Shown here in pieces: positions 9,295 through 19,022 of a DNA stretch of 64,000 nucleotides. The stretch is from Bacillota bacterium (GTDB taxonomy: Bacteria; Bacillota; Clostridia; Tissierellales; Gottschalkiaceae). The stretch lies in assembly GCA_023420895.1 (NCBI GenBank), contig JAEZUY010000005.1, positions 68,671 to 132,670 of the forward strand, read 5' to 3'. The position numbers and the translations under genes are program-made. The notes beneath the pieces were generated by a model that was given only the letters and a program-made list of their open reading frames with translations, was not told the origin of the DNA and made no database searches. Within the stretch, counting starts at the first letter, position 1. Each line of letters opens with the position of its first letter.

Positions 9295-10641
9295 TTGGAA
9301 CTGGAATTTTTTCAAAAAAATAAAAAACTCGTTTTACTTGTAATTGCTGCGCTTATAGCTCTTGGACTGGGAATAGGTTTTAAGATAAAAACTTCAGCTA
9401 TAGAAATAGACGGAAAATATTCTATTTCAGACGATAAATTCAAGAAGTCTCTGAGATCGCAGCTTTCAAAGAATGCTGAGATTCTGACCATAATAGATGA
9501 AAACAGCGGAGTTTCAAGACCGGATGAAGATATGGGTTCAAACACTTCAAATTCAGGCATTAAGAGCGATACAGCTCTTATAGTATATAAAACTGAGGAT
9601 AAGAACAATCCTCTGAGAGTTATGATTATGAAAAGAAGCGGCGGCAGCTGGATGGAAGTTGAAACTATAGGAAATATAGGAGAGTCATATGAAGAAATAG
9701 GACTTGAAGATATGGACAGAGACGGAGAGCCTGAAGTTATTCTGGGACTTGGAGCGAGTAAAAACAGCAATAATTCAATAATGATATATAAAAGAGAAGG
9801 AAATAAGTATGCAAGAAAAATAAATGAGAAATATGAGGAGATTTTTATAGACGATTTTGACGGAGACGGCAGCAAAGTTCTGGTAACTCTTAGAAAAAAT
9901 CCTGAGAGCGATTCACTTTCATTAAATGCTTTCAGTTTTCTTACGAATGGAGAAATAAAGAAACACAGCTGCAATGTGGGGAGCATAGAAGAAAAACTCA
10001 GTGTGAAACTTAACAGACTGAATGATGTGAACAAAGGATTTACAGTTCAGAAGGAACTCGAGAACAAGAACAGCGAGATTATGGTTTACAAGCTTGAAAA
10101 TTATAAATTCTCTATAGTTCCTATAGATGGAGAAAATGTCCTCAGAAACTCTTATTTTGTAGAAGTTGATGATAAAAACGGAGACAGAATAGTCGATATT
10201 CCAATACAGAAGAAGACTCACAGCAGCATGTCTGAAGAAAGCGGAAAATCTCCATATATAAACTACTGGTCTGAATTTGACCGAGATTTTGTTCTTCACA
10301 CCGTTATGAGAGAATACAGAAGTGAAGAGAATAAATTTGTGTTCAATATTCCCAATTCATGGGGAGAAAATGTAGATATAAAAATAAAGAGAGATGAGAA
10401 CAGAGAAAAGAACTCTATAATATTCGACACTTTCGATGAAAATGACAATTACAGAAATAAAATAACGATAGGAGTGTATTCGCTTCAGGAATGGCTGAGA
10501 ATGCTGCCGGAAGAAGTGAACAAGGACAATATAATATTTAAATCAGAGAATAAAGTATATGTCCTGGAAGCTTCCAGCGGTGAAGAGGAGACAGACATTT
10601 CAAGTGTAAAGTCGAACTTCAGAGTTATGTACGATTTATAG
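9295..10641 (+). CDS. Membrane-anchored protein with FG-GAP/VCBS-like Asp-rich loops
   Basis: A 448-aa protein of unknown role. TTG start at 9295 with GGAAGATAGGA before it. One N-terminal hydrophobic helix (KLVLLVIAALIALGLGIGF, residues about 10-29) without a lipobox predicts a membrane anchor with the rest outside. Three Asp-rich loops resemble calcium-binding FG-GAP/VCBS repeats: DMDRDGEPEVILG, DFDGDGSKVLV and DKNGDRIVDIP. The 2-base gap from tsaD suggests co-transcription. Similar solitary FG-GAP proteins occur in Clostridia; no partner or substrate can be inferred here. Confidence 0.65.
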   Translation: MELEFFQKNKKLVLLVIAALIALGLGIGFKIKTSAIEIDGKYSISDDKFKKSLRSQLSKNAEILTIIDENSGVSRPDEDMGSNTSNSGIKSDTALIVYKTEDKNNPLRVMIMKRSGGSWMEVETIGNIGESYEEIGLEDMDRDGEPEVILGLGASKNSNNSIMIYKREGNKYARKINEKYEEIFIDDFDGDGSKVLVTLRKNPESDSLSLNAFSFLTNGEIKKHSCNVGSIEEKLSVKLNRLNDVNKGFTVQKELENKNSEIMVYKLENYKFSIVPIDGENVLRNSYFVEVDDKNGDRIVDIPIQKKTHSSMSEESGKSPYINYWSEFDRDFVLHTVMREYRSEENKFVFNIPNSWGENVDIKIKRDENREKNSIIFDTFDENDNYRNKITIGVYSLQEWLRMLPEEVNKDNIIFKSENKVYVLEASSGEEETDISSVKSNFRVMYDL

Positions 10642-10693
10642 AACCGAATTTTAAATTTAATGAAAGACTTGAAATTACGATAGATAAATATAG

Positions 10694-10725
10694 ACCCGGC
10701 AGATTTAATCTGCCGGGTTTTTTTA
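10694..10725 (+). terminator. Strong intrinsic terminator between tsaD unit and ABC-F gene
   Basis: ACCCGGCAGATT and AATCTGCCGGGT pair perfectly, followed by a T run that overlaps the stop codon of the convergent ABC-F gene. Confidence 0.9.
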
Positions 10726-12648
10726 TTCATCACCGTCTTCGTTAAGAAGCATCCATTCATCGTATATTTTTTCCAGTTTTTTCTTAAGCTTTTCCATTTC
10801 GCTGTTAATTTCAAGACTTTTTTCATGGTCCGAATAGACTTCTTCTTTGCACAGTTCGCTCTCGAATTCCATTATTTTATTTTCCGTCTCTTCAATCTCT
10901 TTTTCCAGATTTTTAACTTTTTTTCTCTGGGCAGATTTCTGTTTCTGCTTTTCTCTTTCTTTTTTCTTTATGGCATTGAGCTGAGTTTTCGTCATCTCAT
11001 TTTCATCTTCTATATTTTCAGCTTTCATTCTCTCTTTTTCTTTTTTCTCAAGATAATAGTCATAGTTTCCAAGATATTCTTTAAGACCTTTCCCGTCCAT
11101 TTCCCATATTTTATCAGAAATTTTATTCAGAAAATATCTGTCGTGAGATATTACCATAACAGTGCCGTCATAGCTGGATATGGCATCTTCAAGCACTTCT
11201 TTTGAATCTATATCGAGGTGGTTAGTAGGCTCGTCCATTAGGAGAAGATTAGTTTTAGACATCATGAGTTTCAGAAGCGAAAGTCTGCTCTTTTCTCCTC
11301 CGCTCAGTGCTGAAATTTCTTTATATATGTCATCTCCTATGAACAGAAATTTAGCGAGCAGTCCTCTGATTTCAGTAGTAGTGAGTTTAGGATATTCATC
11401 CCATATTTCTTCCATAACTATTTTGTCTTCATCGAGATTTTCCTGCTCCTGATCGAAATATCCTATATTCACATTGTGGCCTATTTTTATTTCACCTTCT
11501 ATAAGAGGGATTATCCCCTGAATAGATTTTATAAGCGAGGTTTTTCCAATTCCGTTAGGTCCTATTATTCCTATATGGTCTCCTTTATAGACGTTTATGC
11601 TCACATCTTCAAAGAGCTTTTTTTCATCGTATCCGACGGAGACATTTTCTAGTGAAAGAACATCGTTTCCGCTCTGAATCGCCGGCTCAAATCTCATTAT
11701 GCTTTTTTTAGCAGTCACCTCGGGATCTTCCATTACGGTCATTTTTTCAAGCATTTTCTTTCTGCTTTTCACCATCTTAGAAAGTTTTTCATGTTTGCTC
11801 TGTTCAAATTTTCTGATTTTTTCTTCAAGACTTGAAATCTCTTTCTGCTGATTCTCATATCTTCTTTTGAGAGCTTCGAGATTGGCTTTTCTCTTTTTTA
11901 TAAATTCTGTATAGTTCCCGCTGTACATCTCCACTCGTCCGTTTTCAAGGTGCAGAATTTTGGAAACAGTGTTGTCGAGAAAATATCTGTCGTGAGAGAT
12001 TGTTATTACAGTCCCTTTATAAACTTTTATATATTTCTCGAGCCAGTCTATAGCTTCTATGTCCAAGTGGTTCGTAGGCTCATCAAGAAGCAGAATTTCA
12101 GGATTTTCGAGCAGTATTTTTCCAAGAGACACTCTTGCTTTCTGTCCTCCGCTCAGTTCATATATATATTTTTCAAAATCTTCATCTGTGAATCCAAGTC
12201 CTCTTAAAACTCCCTTGACTTCACTTTTATATCCAAAACCGTTCTTCTCCTGAAATCTTTCAGTCAGATTAGAATATCTTTTCATAATCTCTTCAAGTGC
12301 TTCAGGGTCATTAGATTTTTCACTCATCTCAACCTCGATGCTTCTGAGTTCCTTTTCCATTTCTTCAAGATACGAAAATACGCTCATCAGTTCATCATAA
12401 ATCGTATTGGATTCGTCTTTAAAGAGCTGCTGCTCTAAAAGGGCGATTCTGTAGTTTTTAGGGATTGTCACAGTTCCTGAATCGGGACTGATTTCCCCTG
12501 AAAGTATATTGAAAAGAGTCGATTTTCCCGCGCCGTTCAGACCTACAAGACCGACTTTGTCGTATTCATTTATATTAAAACTCACATTTTCGAGTATATT
12601 TTCAACGATATAGGATTTAGCTATATTGCTGCAAGACATTACTATCAT
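10723..12648 (-). CDS. ABC-F family ATP-binding protein
   Basis: Soluble ribosome-associated ATPase with two ABC cassettes and no membrane domain. Cassette 1: GLNGAGKSTLF, LSGGQKARVSLG, ILLLDEPTNHLD; cassette 2: GPNGIGKTSLIK, LSGGEKSRLSLL, LLLMDEPTNHLD. Between them is the charged linker (RYENQQKEISSLEEKIRKFE) and at the end a long Lys/Glu coiled coil, as in YdiF/Uup-type members. The preferred start is the ATG with AGGAAG 8 bases before it (protein begins MIVMSCSN); an upstream in-frame ATG at 12696 lacks a ribosome binding site. Whether it aids translation generally or protects from antibiotics cannot be told. Confidence 0.9.
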   Translation of the reverse strand: MIVMSCSNIAKSYIVENILENVSFNINEYDKVGLVGLNGAGKSTLFNILSGEISPDSGTVTIPKNYRIALLEQQLFKDESNTIYDELMSVFSYLEEMEKELRSIEVEMSEKSNDPEALEEIMKRYSNLTERFQEKNGFGYKSEVKGVLRGLGFTDEDFEKYIYELSGGQKARVSLGKILLENPEILLLDEPTNHLDIEAIDWLEKYIKVYKGTVITISHDRYFLDNTVSKILHLENGRVEMYSGNYTEFIKKRKANLEALKRRYENQQKEISSLEEKIRKFEQSKHEKLSKMVKSRKKMLEKMTVMEDPEVTAKKSIMRFEPAIQSGNDVLSLENVSVGYDEKKLFEDVSINVYKGDHIGIIGPNGIGKTSLIKSIQGIIPLIEGEIKIGHNVNIGYFDQEQENLDEDKIVMEEIWDEYPKLTTTEIRGLLAKFLFIGDDIYKEISALSGGEKSRLSLLKLMMSKTNLLLMDEPTNHLDIDSKEVLEDAISSYDGTVMVISHDRYFLNKISDKIWEMDGKGLKEYLGNYDYYLEKKEKERMKAENIEDENEMTKTQLNAIKKKEREKQKQKSAQRKKVKNLEKEIEETENKIMEFESELCKEEVYSDHEKSLEINSEMEKLKKKLEKIYDEWMLLNEDGDE

Positions 12649-12839
12649 ATATTGCACTTCCTTTTTTCTCATTTCGCTTTTAAGAAACTGTACCATGTAT
12701 ACGGCACAAATACTATTATATCAGAATTGCAGGACCTCTATTTAAGAAATTTTTTTGAATATGTTTTTTAATATGTATTGATAAAATCATTAAGTTTTTC
12801 GGCCTAGTTGATACCGGTTGTTAAAAAAGTGCATAAGTT

Positions 12840-12908
12840 TTGAGATTTTATGATATAATAAATATAATTAAAATTCGAGTGAGCTGATATATGTGAAATC
12901 AGCACTTG
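12840..12908 (+). promoter_or_regulatory. rex promoter and 5' leader hairpin
   Basis: TTGAGA (12840-12845), 17 bases, TATAAT (12863-12868): a near-consensus sigma-A promoter. A hairpin follows at the expected mRNA 5' end: CGAGT and GCTGAT pair with ATCAGC and ACTTG (12876-12908, two-base bulge). Upstream, TTGTTAAAAAAG (12819-12830) resembles only half of a Rex operator, so autoregulation is not shown. The rest of the interval between ABC-F and rex (12649-12839) shows nothing else I recognise. Confidence 0.7.
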
Positions 12909-12947
12909 TAGACATATAAAGAACAGACCAAGGAATAGGTGAAATAT

Positions 12948-13577
12948 ATGAACAAGAACAAAAAGGTTTCCATGGCGGTCATAAGAAGACTGCCGAAATA
13001 TTACAGATACTTATCAGAACTTAAAAATAAAGACATAAAGAGAATATCATCTTACGAACTGAGCAAGCTCACAGGTTTTACAGCTTCTCAGATAAGACAG
13101 GACTTCAACAATTTCGGCGGTTTCGGACAGCAGGGATACGGATACAATATTGAAGAACTTCACAGACAGCTTGCCGCTATAATAGGTATAGACAGACAGC
13201 ATGACGGAATTATAATAGGAGCGGGAAACTTAGGACAGTCGATTGCAAATTACAAGAACTTTGGAGAAATGGGACTGAATGTGGTTGCTATATTCGAAAA
13301 AAATCCGAGACTTATAGGATATACTATAAGGGAAATTCCAATACTCGATATATATGAGATAGATGAATTCTGCAGAGGAAAGAATATAGAGATTGCAGTT
13401 ATAACTACGCCGAAAGAAGAAGCACAAGCCGTTGCAGATAAAGCTGTATCTCTGGGAATAGAGTCAATATGGAATTTCGCTCCGGTAGATCTGAAGACAT
13501 CGGAGAACATAGTTGTTGAAAATATACATCTGAGTGAAAGTCTTCTTGCACTGATGTTCATGCTGAACAATAAATAG
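12948..13577 (+). CDS. rex: Redox-sensing transcriptional repressor Rex
   Basis: Dimeric repressor that reads the NADH/NAD+ ratio and controls fermentative and hydrogen metabolism genes. About 209 aa. N-terminal winged helix (SYELSKLTGFTASQIRQDFNNFG), then a Rossmann domain with GAGNLGQSIANY for NADH, and the C-terminal swap helix ending LLALMFML. ATG at 12948 is chosen because AGGTGA lies 6 bases upstream; GTG at 12939 is a weaker alternative. It is monocistronic with its own promoter and fits an anaerobic, fermentative cell. Confidence 0.95.
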   Translation: MNKNKKVSMAVIRRLPKYYRYLSELKNKDIKRISSYELSKLTGFTASQIRQDFNNFGGFGQQGYGYNIEELHRQLAAIIGIDRQHDGIIIGAGNLGQSIANYKNFGEMGLNVVAIFEKNPRLIGYTIREIPILDIYEIDEFCRGKNIEIAVITTPKEEAQAVADKAVSLGIESIWNFAPVDLKTSENIVVENIHLSESLLALMFMLNNK

Positions 13578-13638
13578 CAGCAGAGAGATATAATTCGGAA
13601 ATAAACAGAAAAAAATTCTGCAAATGGAAATAAAAAAA

Positions 13639-13667
13639 TTGATTTTTCATTGAAATCTAATTATAAT
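13639..13667 (+). promoter_or_regulatory. gdhA promoter
   Basis: TTGATT, 17 bases, TATAAT; the leader of about 70 bases ends in AGGAGG before the GTG start. Confidence 0.75.
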
Positions 13668-13744
13668 AATAGTTAAGAAAAATAGTCGAACTATTTTTAA
13701 AGAAAATAAAAAAATGTTAGTGTTTTTACAGGAGGTATTCACAA

Positions 13745-15085
13745 GTGAGTTATGTAGAACGTGTTATAGAATCAGTTAAAGAGAGAAATCCTCACGAGCC
13801 GGAATTTCTTCAGGCAGTAGAGGAAGTGCTTGAGTCTCTTGAATCAGTTATAGAAAAAAATCCGAAATGGACAGAGGAAAATCTTTTAAGCAGACTTTGT
13901 GAACCTGAGAGAACTATAATGTTCAAGGTTACTTGGATGGACGACAGCGGGGAAGTTCATGTTAACCGCGGATACAGAGTTCAGTTCAACGGAAGCATAG
14001 GACCTTACAAAGGAGGACTTAGATTCCATCCTTCAGTTAATTTAAGCATACTTAAATTCCTAGGTTTCGAACAGATATTCAAAAATGCCCTTACTGGACT
14101 TCCTATAGGAGGAGGAAAAGGAGGATCTGATTTCGACCCTAGAGGAAGATCAGATGCTGAAATAAGAAGATTCTGCGAAAGCTTTATGACTGAGCTTTAC
14201 AAACACATAGGACCGGATGTTGACGTTCCGGCAGGGGATATCGGAGTAGGCGGAAGAGAAATCGGATATCTTTACGGACATTACAGAAGAATAAGAGGAG
14301 CTTTCGAAAACGGAGTATTCACAGGAAAACCTCTAGTTATGGGAGGATCTTTAATAAGACCGGAAGCTACAGGATACGGAATAGTTTATTTTGCAAATGA
14401 AATACTTGATTATAAAGGAGATGCTCTTAAAGGTAAAACTGTTGCAGTTTCAGGATTCGGAAACGTTGCATGGGGTGTTGCAAAGAAAGCATCTGAATTA
14501 GGAGCAAAAGTAGTTACACTTTCAGGACCTGACGGATATATATACGATCCTGAAGGAGTATCAGGAGAAAAAGTTGACTATATGCTTGAAATGAGAAGCA
14601 GCGGAAGAGACCAGGTAAAAGACTACGCTGACAAATTCGGAGTTGAATTCTTCCCTGGAGAAAAACCTTGGGGTGTTAAAGCTGATATAGCTATACCTTG
14701 CGCAACTCAGAACGAAATACATCTTGAAGATGCTAAAAAAATGGTTGAAGCAGGAGTAAGATATCTTGTTGAAGGAGCAAATATGCCTTCTACAATGGAA
14801 GCTATAAAATATCTTCAGGAAAATGATGTAGTTACAGCGCCTGCTAAAGCTGCAAATGCTGGAGGAGTTGCAACATCTGCTCTTGAAATGGCTCAGAACA
14901 GCATGAGAATGAGCTGGACTGAAGAAGAAGTTGATGAAAAACTTCAGCAGATAATGAAAAATATTCATAATAATGCTAAAAATGCTGCAGAAGAATATGG
15001 ATACGGATACGACTTATTTGCAGGAGCTAATATAGCAGGATTCCTTAAAGTGGCAGAAGCTATGAGCGCTCAGGGAATATATTAA
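13745..15085 (+). CDS. gdhA: Glutamate dehydrogenase
   Basis: Hexameric dehydrogenase that interconverts glutamate and 2-oxoglutarate plus ammonia. At 446 aa it has the length of the NADP-type/clostridial class. The glutamate site is KGGLRFHPSVNLSILKFLGF with the catalytic Lys in GLPIGGGKGGSDFDPRG, followed by PAGDIGVGGREIGY; the nucleotide fold begins GKTVAVSGFGNVAWGVA. The start is GTG with AGGAGG upstream. Cofactor preference was not determined. Highly regular, AT-favoured synonymous codons suggest high expression. Confidence 0.95.
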   Translation: MSYVERVIESVKERNPHEPEFLQAVEEVLESLESVIEKNPKWTEENLLSRLCEPERTIMFKVTWMDDSGEVHVNRGYRVQFNGSIGPYKGGLRFHPSVNLSILKFLGFEQIFKNALTGLPIGGGKGGSDFDPRGRSDAEIRRFCESFMTELYKHIGPDVDVPAGDIGVGGREIGYLYGHYRRIRGAFENGVFTGKPLVMGGSLIRPEATGYGIVYFANEILDYKGDALKGKTVAVSGFGNVAWGVAKKASELGAKVVTLSGPDGYIYDPEGVSGEKVDYMLEMRSSGRDQVKDYADKFGVEFFPGEKPWGVKADIAIPCATQNEIHLEDAKKMVEAGVRYLVEGANMPSTMEAIKYLQENDVVTAPAKAANAGGVATSALEMAQNSMRMSWTEEEVDEKLQQIMKNIHNNAKNAAEEYGYGYDLFAGANIAGFLKVAEAMSAQGIY

Positions 15086-15116
15086 TAGAAATATAATATG
15101 AATCAATATATAAATA

Positions 15117-15151
15117 AAACCCGAAATCAATTCAGATTTCGGGTTTTTTAT
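15117..15151 (+). terminator. Intrinsic terminator after gdhA
   Basis: AAAACCCGAAATC pairs with GATTTCGGGTTTT around a short loop, followed by T residues. It also separates gdhA from the convergent pot operon. Confidence 0.88.
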
Positions 15152-15172
15152 ATTATGTTTATTTTAAATCTC

Positions 15173-16246
15173 TTATTTTCTGTGCATTTTAAATCCTAAG
15201 AAAAGATCGTTATAAATTCCCAGCATCTCTATTCCGAGGTCTTCATAGACTTCTAAATGCTCTATAGTTTCTTCTGTAGGATAGAACTGCTCATCTTCAA
15301 CCACTTCTTCAGGAAGAATTTCCATAGCACCCTTATTAGGCGTTGCATATCCTATATATTCAGCGTTCTGAGCCGCATTTTCCGGTCTCAGAAGGAAATT
15401 TATTAGAGCATAGGCTCCATCTATGTTCTGAGCAGTATCAGGTATTACTATATTGTCGAACCAGAGATTGCTTCCTTCAGGAGGTATTACATAGTGCAGA
15501 TTTTCGTTGTGATCCACCATTTCACTTGCTTCTCCTGAGAAAGTCACACATATCATAGCTTCTTCCTGAACCATGTACATTTTCATTTCATCTGCGACGA
15601 TTGCTTTTACATTCGGCACAAGCTTGTCGAGTTTTTCTCTTGCAGCGAGAAGATCTTTCTCGTCAGTATCGTTTACAGATTTTCCCATGCTGTTTAAAGA
15701 GAATCCCATGACTTCTCTTGCACCGTCTATAAGCATGATATTGTCTTCATATTCTGGATTCCACAAATCATCCCAGTGCTCTATATCTCCCTCATCTACA
15801 AGTTTATCATTATAAATGATTCCGAGAGTTCCCCAGAAATAGGGAATAGAGTATTTGTTCCCGGGATCGAAACTGTGATTCATAAATCTTTCATCTATAT
15901 TTTCAATTCCCTCTATTTTCGAATAGTCCAGAGAATGGAGCATATTGTTCTTTATCATTTTCGAAATCATATAGTCTGAAGGAATAGCTAAATCATAAGA
16001 GTTTCCGCCCTGTTCAATTTTAGTGTACATCGCTTCGTTTGAATCAAAAGTCTCATAGATTACTTTATATCCGGATTCCTCTTCAAATTTCTTTATTAAA
16101 TCGGGGTCTATGTAATCTCCCCAGTTATAAAGCTGAACAGTATTTCCAGACTGATATCCGTCAGACTTTTCAGAAAAATATATTATACCGTACAGTACGG
16201 CGCAAATAGCCAGGATTACGGCTGTCATTCTGATTAGAGACTTCAT
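15173..16246 (-). CDS. potD: Spermidine/putrescine-binding protein PotD
   Basis: Extracytoplasmic polyamine-binding protein of the PotABCD ABC importer. 357 aa. The N-terminal hydrophobic stretch (RMTAVILAICAVLYGIIYF) has no good lipobox, so anchoring may be by an uncleaved signal. Family features are LYNWGDYIDPDLIKKFEEESG, the YDLAIPSDYMI segment, and the late GYATPNKGAMEILP. It is last in the potABCD operon and overlaps potC by 4 bases. Confidence 0.93.
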   Translation of the reverse strand: MKSLIRMTAVILAICAVLYGIIYFSEKSDGYQSGNTVQLYNWGDYIDPDLIKKFEEESGYKVIYETFDSNEAMYTKIEQGGNSYDLAIPSDYMISKMIKNNMLHSLDYSKIEGIENIDERFMNHSFDPGNKYSIPYFWGTLGIIYNDKLVDEGDIEHWDDLWNPEYEDNIMLIDGAREVMGFSLNSMGKSVNDTDEKDLLAAREKLDKLVPNVKAIVADEMKMYMVQEEAMICVTFSGEASEMVDHNENLHYVIPPEGSNLWFDNIVIPDTAQNIDGAYALINFLLRPENAAQNAEYIGYATPNKGAMEILPEEVVEDEQFYPTEETIEHLEVYEDLGIEMLGIYNDLFLGFKMHRK

Positions 16247-17058
16247 TTCTTATCCACCGCCTTAACTTTCAGTTTTTTCTTCTGATTCTTAGTAGTCAGG
16301 AAGTAGTATCCTGCTACAAGAAGCAGCGAGAACAGGAACATAAGTGTGCTCAGCGCGTTAATAGTGAGAGATACACCCTGTCTTGCTCTTGAGTATATTT
16401 CGACTGAAAGTGTGCTGAATCCGTTACCTGTAACGAAGAATGTAACAGCAAAATCATCTAGAGAATAAGTGAACGCCATGAAAAATCCTGCGAGTATTCC
16501 GGGAGCTATCATTGGAAGAATAACTCTTCCTATTATCTGTGCTGAGCTTGCTCCGAGGTCTCTTGCCGCAAAGAATACAGATTCACTGATTTCGTTCATT
16601 CTCGGAAGCACCATGAGAACCACTATGGGTATACTGAAGGCTATATGAGAAATCAGAACCGATTTAAAGCCGAGTCCGATTCCGAGCATAGTGAAGAAAA
16701 TCAGGAAGCTCGAACCTATTATTACATCGGGTGAAACCATCAGAACATTGTTGAGACTCAGAAGCGAATTTTTTATTCTCTTGTTTTTTATAAAATATAT
16801 TCCCATAGCTCCGAAAGTTCCGATTAACGTCGCTATAAGAGAGGAAAGAAGAGCAAGAAGCACAGTGTTTAAAACTATTATTATAAGTCTCTTGTCTTCA
16901 AAAAGTTCCGCATAGTATTCCAGAGTGAATCCTGTGAACTGATTCATAGTCCCGTCCGCATTGAAAGAGTAGAATATAAGATAGAATATCGGAAGGTACA
17001 GAATTGCGAATACTATGAAAAGATATATTTTTTCAAATTTATTAGATGATCTCATCAT
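16243..17058 (-). CDS. potC: Spermidine/putrescine ABC permease PotC
   Basis: 271-aa inner-membrane subunit with six predicted helices and the ABC-coupling (EAA) loop FFAARDLGASSAQIIGRVILP. The N-terminus (FVILYLPIFYLIFYSF type) and the conserved position after potB mark it as PotC. Coding overlaps with both neighbours (4 bases each) indicate a translationally coupled operon. Confidence 0.93.
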   Translation of the reverse strand: MMRSSNKFEKIYLFIVFAILYLPIFYLIFYSFNADGTMNQFTGFTLEYYAELFEDKRLIIIVLNTVLLALLSSLIATLIGTFGAMGIYFIKNKRIKNSLLSLNNVLMVSPDVIIGSSFLIFFTMLGIGLGFKSVLISHIAFSIPIVVLMVLPRMNEISESVFFAARDLGASSAQIIGRVILPMIAPGILAGFFMAFTYSLDDFAVTFFVTGNGFSTLSVEIYSRARQGVSLTINALSTLMFLFSLLLVAGYYFLTTKNQKKKLKVKAVDKK

Positions 17059-17882
17059 ACTATATCCCTTCCTTTCTTATTTTTTCCACCTGTAAGAAGC
17101 ATAAGAACTATCATTGCAATTATCAGCACAACTCCGATAGTCGAACCCATACCCCAGTTCTGAGTTACAAGGAAATGCTCCTCTATAGCGGTACCGAGAG
17201 TTATTACTCTGTTTCCTCCAATAAGTCTTGTGAGCATGAACAGAGACAGTGAAGGTATGAATACGGCCTGCACTCCGGCTTTAACTCCGTTAAGCGTAAG
17301 AGGAAATACTACTCTTCTGAACGTTGTAACAGAATTTGCCCCGAGGTCTCTGCTCGCTTCAATATATGAAGGATTGATATCTTCTATTGCGTTGAATATC
17401 GGAATTATCATGAAAGGTATTTCGATATAGCTCGCAACAAAGATGAAAGAGAAGTCTGTAAACAGAATCTGCTTAGGAGCAATTCCTAAGAAGCCCAGAA
17501 ACTGATTTACTTCTCCGCTCTGGCTGAATATTCCTATAAATGCATAAGCCTTTAACAGAAGGTTTATCCATGTAGGAAGTATTATTAAAAGGAGCCAGAG
17601 ATTTTTATATTTAGTTTTGCTCAGGAAATATGCTGTCGGATAACTTATAAGCAGTGTCACAGCAGTTATCAGAAGAGCATACAGCACTGAGTTCAGACTC
17701 ATCTTAAGATAATTAGCAGAAGTGAAATACTCCTTGTAATTACCTAAAGTGAAGTTTCCGTGTATATCGAAGAATGATCTGTATCCTATAAGCACTATAG
17801 GAACTATTACGAAGAACAGTATCCAGAGCATATAGGGAATCATGTACTTATTTTTTAATTTACCTTGCAAATTGCCACCCAC
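17055..17882 (-). CDS. potB: Spermidine/putrescine ABC permease PotB
   Basis: 275-aa permease partner of PotC with six hydrophobic segments and the coupling loop IEASRDLGANSVTTFRRVVFP. The start shown is GTG, 18 bases after potA, with a weak ribosome binding site; TTG at 17870, preceded by GGGTGG, is an alternative giving a protein four residues shorter. A highly charged end (GGKNKKGRDIV) is normal for the family. Confidence 0.92.
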   Translation of the reverse strand: MGGNLQGKLKNKYMIPYMLWILFFVIVPIVLIGYRSFFDIHGNFTLGNYKEYFTSANYLKMSLNSVLYALLITAVTLLISYPTAYFLSKTKYKNLWLLLIILPTWINLLLKAYAFIGIFSQSGEVNQFLGFLGIAPKQILFTDFSFIFVASYIEIPFMIIPIFNAIEDINPSYIEASRDLGANSVTTFRRVVFPLTLNGVKAGVQAVFIPSLSLFMLTRLIGGNRVITLGTAIEEHFLVTQNWGMGSTIGVVLIIAMIVLMLLTGGKNKKGRDIV

Positions 17883-17900
17883 TTTCTATTCAGTATTTTT

Positions 17901-18986
17901 TTATTCCTCATACGATTCAAGTCTTGCATCGAAATCTTCTTCCGATTCATTGAAACGCATTACGTGAATAGCATCTGCATCAAAGTATAAATCTACATCG
18001 GCATCGATAACAGCTTTTTTTGTGGTATGTATCATCCACTCGTTTCCCTGTTCGTCATAGCAGATTATTTCATAGTGAACTCCTCTGAAGAGCTGAGTGT
18101 CAACTTTAGCTTTAAGTTTCCCCTCGCCAAGAGGTCTTATTTCAACGTCTTCAGGACGTATTACGATTTCTACCGGTTCATTTTCTCTCATTCCGCCGTC
18201 GACACATTCAAACTGATGTCCGACAAATTCAACGAGATTGTCTTCTATCATTCTTCCCGAAACAATATTGCTTTCACCTATAAAATCTGCGACGAATCTG
18301 TTTATAGGCTCATCGTATATATCGACAGGTGTTCCGGACTGTTCTATCTGGCCGTTATTAAGAACGAATATTATATCACTCATAGCCAGCGCCTCTTCCT
18401 GGTCGTGAGTTACAAATATGAAAGTTATTCCCAGTCTCTGCTGAAGCTCTCTCAGCTCATACTGCATATCTGTTCTCAGCTTTAAGTCAAGAGCAGACAG
18501 CGGTTCGTCAAGAAGCAGAATATCAGGTTCGTTTACTAGAGCTCTTGCAATAGCAACTCTCTGTCTCTGTCCACCGCTCATAGCTGTGAGCGCTCTGTTT
18601 TCAAATCCTGAAAGCTGAACGAGCTTCAGAATGTCTGTAACTTTTTTCTCTATAATATCCTTATCGACTTTCTTAACGGAAAGACCGAAAGCAACGTTGT
18701 CGAACACATTCATATGAGGGAAAAGTGCATAATCCTGAAAAACAGTATTTACTTTTCTTTTGTTAGGCGGAGTATCCTTTATATTTTCTCCGTCCATATA
18801 GATATTTCCGCTCGTAGGATCTGCAAAACCCGCTATCAGACGCAGAATAGTCGTCTTTCCACAGCCTGAAGCCCCAAGGAGCGTGTAGAATTTTCCTTTT
18901 TCAAGTTCGAAAGACACATCGTTCAATACACAGTTGTCTTCATAAATTTTGCTAACATTTTCGAATTTAATTATTGGCTTTTCCAA
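17901..18986 (-). CDS. potA: Spermidine/putrescine ABC ATPase PotA
   Basis: ATPase of the polyamine importer, 361 aa. Walker A LGASGCGKTTILR, Q-loop VFQDYALFPHMNVFDNV, signature MSGGQRQRVAIARAL, Walker B ILLLDEPLSALD, and a C-terminal OB-type regulatory domain (EPVEIVIRPEDVEIRP). It starts with TTG preceded by a very strong AAGGAGGGGGAT site. First gene of potABCD; an intrinsic-terminator hairpin lies in its leader. Confidence 0.94.
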   Translation of the reverse strand: MEKPIIKFENVSKIYEDNCVLNDVSFELEKGKFYTLLGASGCGKTTILRLIAGFADPTSGNIYMDGENIKDTPPNKRKVNTVFQDYALFPHMNVFDNVAFGLSVKKVDKDIIEKKVTDILKLVQLSGFENRALTAMSGGQRQRVAIARALVNEPDILLLDEPLSALDLKLRTDMQYELRELQQRLGITFIFVTHDQEEALAMSDIIFVLNNGQIEQSGTPVDIYDEPINRFVADFIGESNIVSGRMIEDNLVEFVGHQFECVDGGMRENEPVEIVIRPEDVEIRPLGEGKLKAKVDTQLFRGVHYEIICYDEQGNEWMIHTTKKAVIDADVDLYFDADAIHVMRFNESEEDFDARLESYEE

Positions 18987-19022
18987 TTATCCCCCTCCTT
19001 ACAGAATAATTTTCTGAATAAT

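Noticed and set aside
9312..10034. 240-residue minus-strand open frame inside the FG-GAP-like gene
   Set aside because: Ser/Leu-rich antisense shadow of a gene with AGA/GAA-rich codons; no start signals.
12815..12835. Rex operator upstream of rex
   Set aside because: TTGTTAAAAAAGTGCATAA matches only the left half of TTGTTAANNNNTTAACAA; the right half is poor.
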